DNA of 64,000 nucleotides from Legionella gratiana (GTDB taxonomy: Bacteria; Pseudomonadota; Gammaproteobacteria; Legionellales; Legionellaceae). Location: positions 336,681-400,680 of the forward strand of contig NZ_LNYE01000020.1 of the NCBI RefSeq assembly GCF_001467695.1, written 5' to 3'. Shown piece by piece: positions 40,482 through 48,198 of the stretch. Below the pieces are notes generated by a model. It saw only the letters and a program-made list of their open reading frames with translations. It searched no databases and was not told the origin of the DNA. Position 1 is the first letter of the stretch. Each line of letters begins with the position of its first letter. Made by a program: the position numbers and the translations under genes.

Positions 40482-40767
40482 CATAGAATAAATGATGGTT
40501 CTCTTATGCATCCAGGTATAGAGCTCCAATCTGACGGGGGAGGCTATATGCAATAATAATCTTGTTCATTCTTTAAGAATGTCTATCAAACCTACGTGTA
40601 TATTCCAAGTAGATTTTGTGGTGTGAGAAAGTTCGGTTGAATGATCTGCGCGGGGATTGGATATACAAAAACCGATGTGTCCTTGGAGATCCTTCATAGA
40701 ACTCGGAGATAACGAAGGTTACTCATAACGCTCACACAAGACTAAATATATCTGAGGAAAAAAAATT
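40482..40767 (+). promoter_or_regulatory. Long conserved 5' leader of paralogue 1
   Basis: About 286 bases between the inferred transcription start and the ATG. Several blocks match the leader of paralogue 2: TATAGAGCTCCAATCTGA, CATTCTTTAAGAATGTC (a palindrome), CAAACCTACGTGTATATTCC, ACCGATGTGTCCTTG and GAGATAACGAAGGTTACT. Positions 40536-40556 hold GGGGGAGG, then CTATATGCAATAA, a Shine-Dalgarno followed by the two-codon frame ATG-CAA-TAA. The other 'promoter to gene' sequence from 40245 has no gene. Confidence 0.6.
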
Positions 40768-42489
40768 ATGAAAGATGATAAGTCAGAAATTTTGCCAATT
40801 AGACGCTCACCACGTCGCTCGCCGCCACGTGAACCCGTTGGGGAACACGTTGACCCAGCAATATCTAGCAAGGATGATGATAGCGAAACACTAACTCTCG
40901 CACTCAGCCAAACCATTTCAGCTCGTGCAAGCCTCTATTGGCCCTCGACAGAACTAAGAGATGAGCTAGGCGTCGCTGCTTCTGGGCTGATAGGATACCT
41001 AGATTTCCTTAAAACCCAGGAAGATGGCAATGAACTGATAATCGGCTTATGCGCTCGCGTTCTTGGCCCAGAAGGTCTGGATCCTCAAGAGCTTTTTATC
41101 GAGGCAACTAAAAAAGGCAGCGTGGATAATCCTGAAGAGTTAGCTAAGTTCTGCCGAGGAACCCTAGAGCGTCATCTATCAAGTGTCCAAGATGAGCTTG
41201 AAGGTCCGGAACTTGGACACTCGCGTGCAATAACGATCGCGCTTCTTGGCGACATTGGTGCGTTTATGACTGCCACGGGTGCCACCACAGGAACTGTACG
41301 TGATGAAAAGGTATCGCGGAGACTTAAAGAATCATTCAGTGATTATGCGCTCCAACTCGAAGGGAAGACTAGTGAATATAGGGATTTGGTTGATGAGTCC
41401 GCACAGCGCGGTAGAATGTTGGGTGGTGGAGGAGTTATTGGCCCAACAAAAAGCAAAGAACGAAAGCGTGTTGAGGAAGAGGAGTTAATACCTAGGACAG
41501 GAATACATGACTGTGGCAAAGACGCAGACGAATTGCTTGGACGATTTGAGAAAGAAGGGCACTTGGTACCCACGAAATGGGCGTCGGCTCGACTGCACGA
41601 AAAACGGGTGACAACCATTGAGGAACCTCTGGCAGGGCATATGTCTGCTTCGCCGTCTGAGATTCTTTGGACCTGGGATATACTCGCAGGTAGGGGGATC
41701 GATTCTGCATACGTAGGTAACCCTGGTAAGGAAACAGACTTTTTTTCATCAGCTCGAGCTGCTGGGGCATGTGCATTTCTAGTGGGTTGCGGGTACCACA
41801 GCGCACTTGAGGTACTGCACGGGACGATGATCTATGTGGGCCAGGACCCTCAACATGTGTTACCTGAGGCTGTGGAAATGAGGTGTGAAGAGACAGGATT
41901 TGTAGAGCCAATGGACGCAGGAGCACTTTTTCACTCTGGTGCTGCGACGAGTTTAGTGGATGAGCTGCTCCATGATGTGACTTCAGGGGTTGGACGCAAC
42001 AAGGCACAGTCTTCCATAGAATTTGTGCACAGAGAAAACTCTTCCATAGAAGCTGAGCACAAAGAAAGTTCTTCCATAAAAGTTGAGCGCAGAGAACAGC
42101 CATCCAAGGAAGAATCTGTTGAGCCTAAAACATCTACAAAAAGACGACTGTGGCAAGTATTGCAAGATATTGGTTTCAAAAGTGTAGCAGTTCCTGGACC
42201 CCATGTAGCGGCGAAACTTGAAGAGTTGAGTAAGACAAACCCGCAAATGGCTCTTAAGTGTGCAGAAGAATACTTGGCATTTAAAAAAAATAAAAAATCG
42301 TCAAGTGATAAAAGTAGACCACCAGAATACATTCAAGACATAAAAAAATTGGTCGCTGAATTGAGTCCGAAAGAAGCATTGATTCATTCTTTCAGGAGTG
42401 GTGGTTCGAGTACATTTTTCAAGAGGAACGACACAGAGCCTAAAAATCAACAAGGAAATCAATTTAATAAAGACGTTCAATTGAAATAG
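40768..42489 (+). CDS. Island paralogue 1, 573-aa protein of unknown function
   Basis: Residues 1-25 are Arg/Ser/Pro-rich (RRSPRRSPPREP, SR-like). Residues about 85-335 are nearly identical to paralogue 2 (46119) and include RTGIHDCGKDADELLG, GHMSASPSEILWTWDILAG and FLVGCGYHSALEV. From residue about 410 the tails differ. Here three imperfect repeats of the type SSIE(F/A)(V/E)H(R/K)E occur (412-440), followed by a 110-residue helical C-terminus found only in this copy. There is no signal peptide. Base composition is clearly less AT-rich than the neighbours, suggesting acquisition. AGGA precedes the ATG. It lies next to mnmE, where L. pneumophila has the effector lpg3000, but I cannot verify homology. 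Confidence 0.8.
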   Translation: MKDDKSEILPIRRSPRRSPPREPVGEHVDPAISSKDDDSETLTLALSQTISARASLYWPSTELRDELGVAASGLIGYLDFLKTQEDGNELIIGLCARVLGPEGLDPQELFIEATKKGSVDNPEELAKFCRGTLERHLSSVQDELEGPELGHSRAITIALLGDIGAFMTATGATTGTVRDEKVSRRLKESFSDYALQLEGKTSEYRDLVDESAQRGRMLGGGGVIGPTKSKERKRVEEEELIPRTGIHDCGKDADELLGRFEKEGHLVPTKWASARLHEKRVTTIEEPLAGHMSASPSEILWTWDILAGRGIDSAYVGNPGKETDFFSSARAAGACAFLVGCGYHSALEVLHGTMIYVGQDPQHVLPEAVEMRCEETGFVEPMDAGALFHSGAATSLVDELLHDVTSGVGRNKAQSSIEFVHRENSSIEAEHKESSSIKVERREQPSKEESVEPKTSTKRRLWQVLQDIGFKSVAVPGPHVAAKLEELSKTNPQMALKCAEEYLAFKKNKKSSSDKSRPPEYIQDIKKLVAELSPKEALIHSFRSGGSSTFFKRNDTEPKNQQGNQFNKDVQLK

Positions 42490-42540
42490 TAAACTTTTGG
42501 AGAGGCAGCTATCTTGAAAATTGGTAGCTGCCAGACTTAA

Positions 42541-42560
42541 TGAGTTCAATATAAAAAAAT
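42541..42560. repeat. Family A repeat arm
   Basis: TGAGTTCAATATAAAAAAAT resembles the left end of the oriC element. A matching right arm is not evident. Confidence 0.5.
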
Positions 42561-42690
42561 AACGCCATTTCTTATTCTCGATAACTTGCGAAGATATTTG
42601 GATTGTTTTTATCTATATTGTTTATATTTAGTTCAATTGTATGATATAATTCAGAACTTAAAGCTCTAAAATTGATCTTTAAGAGGTAAA

Positions 42691-42840
42691 ATGTTAGCCT
42701 CTGAAAAGAGATGGATCACTTCTGTAGGCGTGTTACAGCGATTACTCGATCATCTAAACAGCGGCGAATTTATTAATTCGCCATATAAAGACCAGGGACC
42801 ATGGGAGTTCTTTCACCCAAATAATTGGAGTTTATTGTGA
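42691..42840 (+). CDS. Small ORF of 49 codons coupled to the kinase gene
   Basis: Reads MLASEKRWITSVGVLQRLLD at the start and ends PWEFFHPNNWSLL. AAGAGG lies four bases before the ATG. A TATAAT box at 42645-42650 could supply the promoter. The TGA overlaps the kinase ATG (TGATG), so the kinase is probably translated by re-initiation. The sequence is unrelated to anything I recognise. It could be a leader peptide, a small partner of the kinase, or the remnant of a larger gene. Confidence 0.6.
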   Translation: MLASEKRWITSVGVLQRLLDHLNSGEFINSPYKDQGPWEFFHPNNWSLL

Positions 42841-43712
42841 TGCCTAATGACAGAACAAAAAAAGCTAAATATAAAACTAAAACTAAAGATAAAACAAGTT
42901 CAGATGATTCAGGATATGATTCAGGATATGAAAGCGATGAAGGAACAGAGTATTCTCCGGTAAAGACTATTGGAAAAGGGAGTTATGCTGAAGCCAGACT
43001 GTTTCAATCTAAAAACAAACAAAAATCTGTTGTTGTTCTAAATCCTGTGGAGTTACCTGGAGATATTGGCGAGGCTAGAATTAAACAGAGATTTTTTCAA
43101 ACGGTTTATCCTGAGAAGCGCTCTCCTTTATTCCCTCTGAGAAAGAAGGACTATAGACTAATTATACCCTATATTTCACATGTTCCGTATGAAAAGCTTA
43201 ATGTTGACACGGAAGAATTTCAAAGAACTATTTTTCGCTCCGCTATCCGAGCATTAAAAGATTGTCATGACAAAGGAATGGTCATGGTTGATCTCAAATC
43301 AGATAACATTTATTACGATTCCAGTACGCAAAAAAGCTATTTAATCGATGGCGGTACTTCGGCACCTATAGGAAGTCCCCTTGATCCTTTGTCGTTTCAG
43401 AAATCCAGTCGAAAGAAAGTAGAAGAGTGCAGGAAAGACTATTCCCACATCGCGCCAGAATGTTGGTCCGTAGCGCCAACTGAAGTAATAGCTACTCCAG
43501 CAATGGATGTTTACTCTCTTGGGATACTCATGCAAGACATAATGGCTCCAAATTCTGATGTGCAAACGTTAATCGATAACTGCTTAGCAAAAGATCCAAA
43601 TAATCGTCCCACGCTTAAGAACTTAATAGATTCTTTAGATTCTTTAGATTCTTTAGATTCTTTAGATTCTATCCCAGAAAGCGATATGGAGTTGAGAGCT
43701 AGGATTCTTTAG
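42840..43712 (+). CDS. Atypical eukaryotic-like protein kinase, putative effector
   Basis: A 290-residue protein. Residues 1-40 are Lys- then Asp/Ser-rich (SSDDSGYDSGYESDEG), likely disordered. Kinase features are: Gly loop IGKGSYAEARLF (44-55), catalytic loop HDKGMVMVDLKSDN with Asp151, Lys153 and Asn156, Asp170 in LIDGGTS (DGG for DFG), APECW (205-209), DVYSLGIL (223-230), and the conserved Arg in DPNNRPT. The strand-3 Lys is not where expected (KSVVVLNP). The tail has five DSL repeats from a 9-base tandem repeat. Resembles Legionella LegK-type effectors. Activity is uncertain without the strand-3 Lys. Confidence 0.82.
   Translation: MPNDRTKKAKYKTKTKDKTSSDDSGYDSGYESDEGTEYSPVKTIGKGSYAEARLFQSKNKQKSVVVLNPVELPGDIGEARIKQRFFQTVYPEKRSPLFPLRKKDYRLIIPYISHVPYEKLNVDTEEFQRTIFRSAIRALKDCHDKGMVMVDLKSDNIYYDSSTQKSYLIDGGTSAPIGSPLDPLSFQKSSRKKVEECRKDYSHIAPECWSVAPTEVIATPAMDVYSLGILMQDIMAPNSDVQTLIDNCLAKDPNNRPTLKNLIDSLDSLDSLDSLDSIPESDMELRARIL
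43627..43672 (+). repeat. Short tandem repeat, 9-base unit (TTAGATTCT) about five copies
   Basis: Codes for the (DSL)n stretch of the kinase C-terminus. Copy-number change would keep the frame and alter only the length of the linker. Confidence 0.9.
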
Positions 43713-43736
43713 AGATTTATTTTCCGGATATTCTTC

Positions 43737-43790
43737 AACCTAAAAGAAGTAGTTGACCTCTATTACGGGGCCTACTATTTCTTTTAGGTT
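43737..43790. repeat. Family B-like inverted repeat after the kinase gene
   Basis: AACCTAAAAGAAGTAGTTGA pairs with its complement ending TTTCTTTTAGGTT. It is a variant of the CCTAGAAAAAGCAGTTG ends and may terminate the kinase transcript. Confidence 0.6.
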
Positions 43791-43821
43791 ACAACTCCAT
43801 TCAGAAAATTGCCTTATGTAC

Positions 43822-43930
43822 GGTGAGTTCACATCAAAGGCATATTTATGCCTTTGATGACACTAAACGAACGTTCCGGTTCTAAAGAGTTCGATATAAA
43901 AAATCATTTTATTTTTTATATCGAACTGAT
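43822..43930. repeat. Double family A element
   Basis: Two adjacent stems. CATCAAAGGCATA (43832-43844) pairs perfectly with TATGCCTTTGATG (43847-43859) and is followed by the ACTAAACGAACGTT module. Then GTTCGATATAAAAAAT (43889-43904) pairs perfectly with its complement (43911-43926). It lies just past the end of the convergent HIT-like gene. Confidence 0.75.
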
Positions 43931-43935
43931 GCTAT

Positions 43936-44679
43936 CTATACTTTTAGTGTTGGCAGTTGAGAAGAAGGAGATGGGGGCTCTGATGATTTATGATCAGCTG
44001 TTGAAGAAAAAAATCCAGGACCAGAAGTTACACTTTCCTTAACTTGTACGCTTTTTACGTTTGGATTGTCAAAAGAAATCTTCACAGAATTTCCAAATTC
44101 ATCCAGAAACTCTGGTGATTTAATATAGTCATCCAATAGACTCTTAAATGTATCGAGACATTTTTGCAACTCTTCCTTGTTAGGTTCTTTTTTTGCCCTT
44201 AAATCAAACATTAAACCTGGTTTAGGTCCTCTAAGTGGCACTCCCGGAATATATTCCATTTCAGGATCGCCTCTACCCCACATATGAAGATGTAAAAGAC
44301 TTGGTTCCTCATCATCACCTACATGTACGACGCGAGTGTTTGGATCAAAATGATGAGAATTATTTCCTAACTGTGAAAATTGTGCAATGACTCCTAGTTT
44401 TTCGTAAACTTTAGTCATGATCGCAGTCACATCATTAAGAGCCCTTTGTTCCGATAGAGTATAGGTACGGTTAAACGCAGAAGAAAGGCTGGAGCTATCT
44501 TCATTAAGATAACGAATAATGCTGCGATACCCTTGACAATCAGTGGGATTAAGAATCACTGAAAAGTGGTATTTATTACGAACATTAAAAGTTGCCACTG
44601 AAGTGCCGGCCCTAGTAAAGTCGATTGACCAGTGGGAAGGTGAATATTCGTGCTTGTGAAACTCTATCTTATTTTTCAT
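43936..44679 (-). CDS. Putative HIT-like protein, 247 aa
   Basis: Residues around 128-140 read SLLHLHMWGRGDPE, an HxH motif in a context resembling HIT/galactose-1-phosphate uridylyltransferase-like proteins. Upstream NKYHFSVILNPTDCQGYRS looks like the HIT-type strand pair. The C-terminal 30 residues are Ser/Pro-rich (SSEPPSPSSQLPTLKV) and would suit a secreted effector. The family assignment is tentative. Confidence 0.55.
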   Translation of the reverse strand: MKNKIEFHKHEYSPSHWSIDFTRAGTSVATFNVRNKYHFSVILNPTDCQGYRSIIRYLNEDSSSLSSAFNRTYTLSEQRALNDVTAIMTKVYEKLGVIAQFSQLGNNSHHFDPNTRVVHVGDDEEPSLLHLHMWGRGDPEMEYIPGVPLRGPKPGLMFDLRAKKEPNKEELQKCLDTFKSLLDDYIKSPEFLDEFGNSVKISFDNPNVKSVQVKESVTSGPGFFSSTADHKSSEPPSPSSQLPTLKV

Positions 44680-44836
44680 GAGTAACCCTTTAAATATCTG
44701 ATTTTTATATACCTAAAATGGCTATAAATTATTTAATTTGTTAAATTATAACCCTCAATTAATTAATAGTAAAGTATCTATTGTATTATCTAAATTGACA
44801 ATATAATATCAATTTGTTTAAAATATATATCTTTTA

Positions 44837-45622
44837 ATGACAGTTGGGGTGCGGGTTATGCAAGAGAAAGACGAATATATCGATAAAAAAGAGCAAAATA
44901 AGTTTTCTCTAATGCATGGTGATTTTTATAGACCATTTTTTTCTAAGAGCCAAGACGTTTCTCTTAAGAGAGGAAATGCAAAAATTGTAATTATGCGCCA
45001 TGCAGAAACACTATGGAACGAGCCTAGAAAACGAATACAGGGACAATCCTCTAGCTCTGAAATAGTTTTATCGGATAAGGGTAAGCAGGATATTATTGCT
45101 ACAATGAGTTCTACTAAAACCCCTGATTTACTCATATTAAGTCCTTTGCTTCGATGTATACAAACAGCAGAAACATGGTTTGGAATGCAATTCAAAGAAA
45201 TTAAAACTCCAACAGTTTTTATTGATGGTTTAAAAGAAGTCAATGCGGGTCGGTTAGAGGGTCTTTATGTAGATGAACTCTCTGAAGATTCAAAAAAAAT
45301 ATGGGAGCACTGGAAAAATGATCCTCTTACCTTTCCTGGCTTTCCTGAAGGCGAAACATTAGCAGAATTTCAAGATAGAGTTTTACATACGTTTTCTGAA
45401 ATTTGCAATAACTATGGTGATAATCCTCAAGATATATATATTATTGCTCATGGTGGTCCTATGCGCGTATTGGGATGTTTTCTTAATAATAAAGATTTAT
45501 CCCATCTATGGGACCATGCAGTTTCTAATCTTGAAAAGATAGAGCTAACCCACGATCAAATCATTCGTTTGCAAGACTACGGACAGGAAAATAACAATAA
45601 CAAGCACGTGACTACCTTATAA
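44837..45622 (+). CDS. Histidine phosphatase (phosphoglycerate mutase-like) family protein
   Basis: A 261-residue protein. The catalytic RHG-type motif is IVIMRHAETLWNE (about residue 55). The second region is LSPLLRCIQTAE, the catalytic acid region LKEVNAGRLEG, and the second histidine IIAHGGPMRV. Family members remove phosphate from small molecules or proteins. A 50-residue N-terminal extension precedes the domain. The first ATG lacks a ribosome binding site. An in-frame ATG at 44858 with GGGGTG upstream is a good alternative. Confidence 0.85.
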   Translation: MTVGVRVMQEKDEYIDKKEQNKFSLMHGDFYRPFFSKSQDVSLKRGNAKIVIMRHAETLWNEPRKRIQGQSSSSEIVLSDKGKQDIIATMSSTKTPDLLILSPLLRCIQTAETWFGMQFKEIKTPTVFIDGLKEVNAGRLEGLYVDELSEDSKKIWEHWKNDPLTFPGFPEGETLAEFQDRVLHTFSEICNNYGDNPQDIYIIAHGGPMRVLGCFLNNKDLSHLWDHAVSNLEKIELTHDQIIRLQDYGQENNNNKHVTTL

Positions 45623-45669
45623 ATTCCGGGACATAGTCAAGTCCGGATAATTCTCTCACCAACGTGACA

Positions 45670-45718
45670 GGCTGCTATTTACTCCACTCCCTTCGGGTTG
45701 TCTGTTTAAATAGCAGCC
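45670..45718 (+). terminator. Hairpin downstream of the histidine phosphatase gene
   Basis: GGCTGCTATTTA (45670-45681) pairs perfectly with TAAATAGCAGCC (45707-45718), a 12-bp stem 47 bases after the stop codon. No T-run follows. Confidence 0.6.
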
Positions 45719-45825
45719 TATCGTGACTCTTCGCAGCTTCCAGTTTTTTCTTTAGGAGCAGTATCTGAATTTTTTTCCGCAAAATCTATCTGAATGTCCC
45801 CAGCAAGTTGGAAGATCTAATAATG

Positions 45826-45854
45826 TTGACAGATGTGTCATAACGATCAATAAT
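45826..45854 (+). promoter_or_regulatory. Promoter of island paralogue 2
   Basis: TTGACA (45826-45831), 17 bases, AATAAT (45849-45854), then TATACACATAG as in paralogue 1. Confidence 0.75.
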
Positions 45855-45860
45855 TATACA

Positions 45861-46118
45861 CATAGCTTAATCAAGGCTCTTTTTGCGTGTAAGTATAGAG
45901 CTCCAATCTGATGAGGGAGGTTAAATGCAGTAATAATCTTGATTCATTCTTTAAGAATGTCAATCAAACCTACGTGTATATTCCAAGCAGATTTTTTGGT
46001 GGGGGATGCTGGATATACAAAACCGATGTGTCCTTGAGATTCGTCATAAAACTCAGAGATAACGAAGGTTACTAATAGCGCCCACCAAAGTCTAAATATA
46101 TGTAAGGAGAAAAAAATT
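45861..46118 (+). promoter_or_regulatory. Long conserved 5' leader of paralogue 2
   Basis: Colinear with the leader at 40482-40767 and slightly shorter. It lacks the segment around 40621-40655. The GAGGGAGG / ATG-CAG-TAA mini-frame is at 45913-45933 and the palindrome CATTCTTTAAGAATG at about 45945-45959. Conservation of untranslated sequence this long argues for an RNA-level or operator function. Confidence 0.6.
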
Positions 46119-47528
46119 ATGAAAGATGATAAGTCAGAAATTTTGCCAACTAGGCGCTCACCACGCCGATCACCGCCACGTGAACCTTCTGGGGAACACG
46201 TTGACCCGTCAATTTCTAGCGTTGAAGATGACAGCGAGACACTAACCCTTGCACTCAACCAAACCATTTCAGCTCGTGCCTGCCTTTATTGGCCCTCGGA
46301 ACCACTAATAAATGAGCTAAGCATTGCTGCTGGTGGGCTGATAGGATACCTAGATTTCCTTGAAAACCAGAAAGATGGCAATGAACTGATAATCGGCTTA
46401 TGCGCTCGTGTTCTTGGCCCAGAAGGTCTGGATCCTCAAGAGCTTTTTATCGAGGCAACTAAAAAAGGCAGCGTGGATAATCCTGAAGAGTTAGCTAAGT
46501 TCTGCCGAGAAACGCTAGAACGCCATCTATCAAGTGTTCAAAAGTCGGTTGAAGGTCCGGAACTTGGACACTCGCGTGCAGTAACGATCGCGCTGCTTGG
46601 CGATATTGGTGCATTTATGACTGCCACAGGTGCTACCACAGGAACTGTGCGCGATGAAAAGGTATCGCGGAGACTTAAAGAATCATTCAGTGATTATGCG
46701 CTCAAACTCGAAGGAAAGACTAGTGAATTTAGGGACTTGGTTGATGAGTCCGCGCAGCGCGGTAGAAAGTTGGGTGGTGGGGGAGTTATTGGCCCAACAA
46801 AAAGCAAAGAACGAAAGCGTGTTGAGGAAGAGGAGTTAATACCTAGGACAGGAATACATGACTGCGGTAAAGACGCAGACGAATTGCTTGGACGATTTGA
46901 GAAAGAAGGGCACTTGGTACCCACGAAATGGGCGACGGCTCGACTGCACGAAAAACGGGTGGAATTAACTGAAGAACCCTTAGCAGGGCATATGTCTGCT
47001 TCGCCATCAGAAATTCTTTGGACCTGGGATATACTCGCAGGTAGAGGGATCGATAAGGCATACGTAGGCGGTACTGGACCAGGGTATTCAGCAGCACGAG
47101 CCGCTGGGGCGTGTGCATTTCTAGTAGGCTGCGGTTACCACAGTGCATTGGAGGTTGTGCATGGGACGTTGATTTATGGGGGCCAGGATCCGAAGGAGGT
47201 ATTAGTTGAAGCCGTTGAGCAAAGGCTTAAAGAGACAGGAGTTGAAATTCCAGACGCAGGGGCTCTTTTTTACTCCGGTGCTGCGACGAGTTTAGTTGGG
47301 GAGTTTCTTGATGATATGACTTCAGAGGTTGGGCGGGAAGCTAAGTCTAACGCAGAAGAGACTCTTGAAGAAGACACCCTTGAAGAAGATTCTGTTGAAG
47401 AAGAACAATCTTATTCTTTGCTAAATAGTCTTAAATCGAATCTTGGTAAATTTGCTGTGGGTGTTCTTTTTGTTGTGGCTGCTACCGCTACGGTTGTTAT
47501 AGCCACGCAAAATAATAAAACTCTATGA
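46119..47528 (+). CDS. Island paralogue 2, 469-aa protein of unknown function with C-terminal membrane anchor
   Basis: Shares the SR-like N-terminus and the near-identical core with the 573-residue paralogue at 40768. Its tail is different: an acidic repeat (EETLEEDTLEEDSVEEEQ, about 412-430) and then a single membrane segment (FAVGVLFVVAATATVVIATQ) close to the C-terminus, as in a tail-anchored protein. The shared core thus comes in a soluble and a membrane-anchored form. AAGGAG precedes the ATG. The small gene at 47539 follows ten bases later. Confidence 0.8.
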   Translation: MKDDKSEILPTRRSPRRSPPREPSGEHVDPSISSVEDDSETLTLALNQTISARACLYWPSEPLINELSIAAGGLIGYLDFLENQKDGNELIIGLCARVLGPEGLDPQELFIEATKKGSVDNPEELAKFCRETLERHLSSVQKSVEGPELGHSRAVTIALLGDIGAFMTATGATTGTVRDEKVSRRLKESFSDYALKLEGKTSEFRDLVDESAQRGRKLGGGGVIGPTKSKERKRVEEEELIPRTGIHDCGKDADELLGRFEKEGHLVPTKWATARLHEKRVELTEEPLAGHMSASPSEILWTWDILAGRGIDKAYVGGTGPGYSAARAAGACAFLVGCGYHSALEVVHGTLIYGGQDPKEVLVEAVEQRLKETGVEIPDAGALFYSGAATSLVGEFLDDMTSEVGREAKSNAEETLEEDTLEEDSVEEEQSYSLLNSLKSNLGKFAVGVLFVVAATATVVIATQNNKTL

Positions 47529-47538
47529 GGATTAGATT

Positions 47539-47916
47539 ATGAACACACATAAACAAGAGCTTCAGATGCTATTGAAAAATTTAGATTCAATACTCGATGA
47601 GATGAAACAGGTGCTTGTTTCAACAAAACCTGTTCCTAGTAACAAAAAAGAAACACCTTACTTTTTAACGAAAAATGAAAATTCGGATGTGGAACGCATT
47701 TTAGTGAAAATTAATAAGTATAAAAAACTAAGGAAAGAAACCAAAGACTCATCTAATAGAGAGTTGGAAGTGGCTACTTTAATGGATATTTTTACAAATG
47801 CTGAAAATTTGGTTAAAAATATATCTGAACGAAAGGATGTTTCTGAGTATATAGAAAAGGGTTTTTTTAATTCTTTTTCTCATATTTCTCACGAAATTCA
47901 ACGACTTATTGCATAA
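47539..47916 (+). CDS. Small helical protein, 125 aa, downstream of paralogue 2
   Basis: A Lys/Glu-rich helical protein with likely coiled coils at residues 3-25 and 55-110. No motif is recognised. GAGG stands before the ATG and the gap to paralogue 2 is ten bases, so the two are co-transcribed. It has no counterpart after paralogue 1. Confidence 0.7.
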   Translation: MNTHKQELQMLLKNLDSILDEMKQVLVSTKPVPSNKKETPYFLTKNENSDVERILVKINKYKKLRKETKDSSNRELEVATLMDIFTNAENLVKNISERKDVSEYIEKGFFNSFSHISHEIQRLIA

Positions 47917-47967
47917 TAATCTCGCTCAAGGAAGTAAAAGGAAATTATTATGGAACTAAATAGTAGG

Positions 47968-48022
47968 TGGGGGTTTAGGCGCGGCTGTAGGTCTGATGTT
48001 ACGGTCCGTGCCCTAAGCCCCC
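47968..48022 (+). terminator. Imperfect GC-rich hairpin after the 125-aa gene
   Basis: GTGGGGGTTTAGGCGCGG pairs with CCGTGCCCTAAGCCCCC apart from a few mismatches. It is far more GC-rich than its surroundings. A 29-codon frame from 47950 with AAGGA upstream runs through it, but I do not call it a gene. Confidence 0.45.
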
Positions 48023-48198
48023 TAATTTCTAGAAAATAGGGTATGCCTTTCGCTTTTTCTCTTTTGTAAAAACATCCGATCAAAATAGATATCTTTTTTG
48101 AAAACATTGTGTAATAAAAGAATACATAAACATCTTGTCAAAAGCAAAATCAAATGGTAACGTACGATACTTACTGTATATTTTTTGTGAGGTTTAGG

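Noticed and set aside
41492..42103. 203-codon open frame opposite paralogue 1
   Set aside because: It lies fully antisense to a better supported gene, has no ribosome binding site, and its repeats are mirror products of the coding repeats. The matching antisense frame in paralogue 2 is shorter and ends differently.
47950..48039. 29-codon frame with AAGGA upstream
   Set aside because: It runs through a GC-rich hairpin, so its composition is explained by the structure. No conservation evidence is available.
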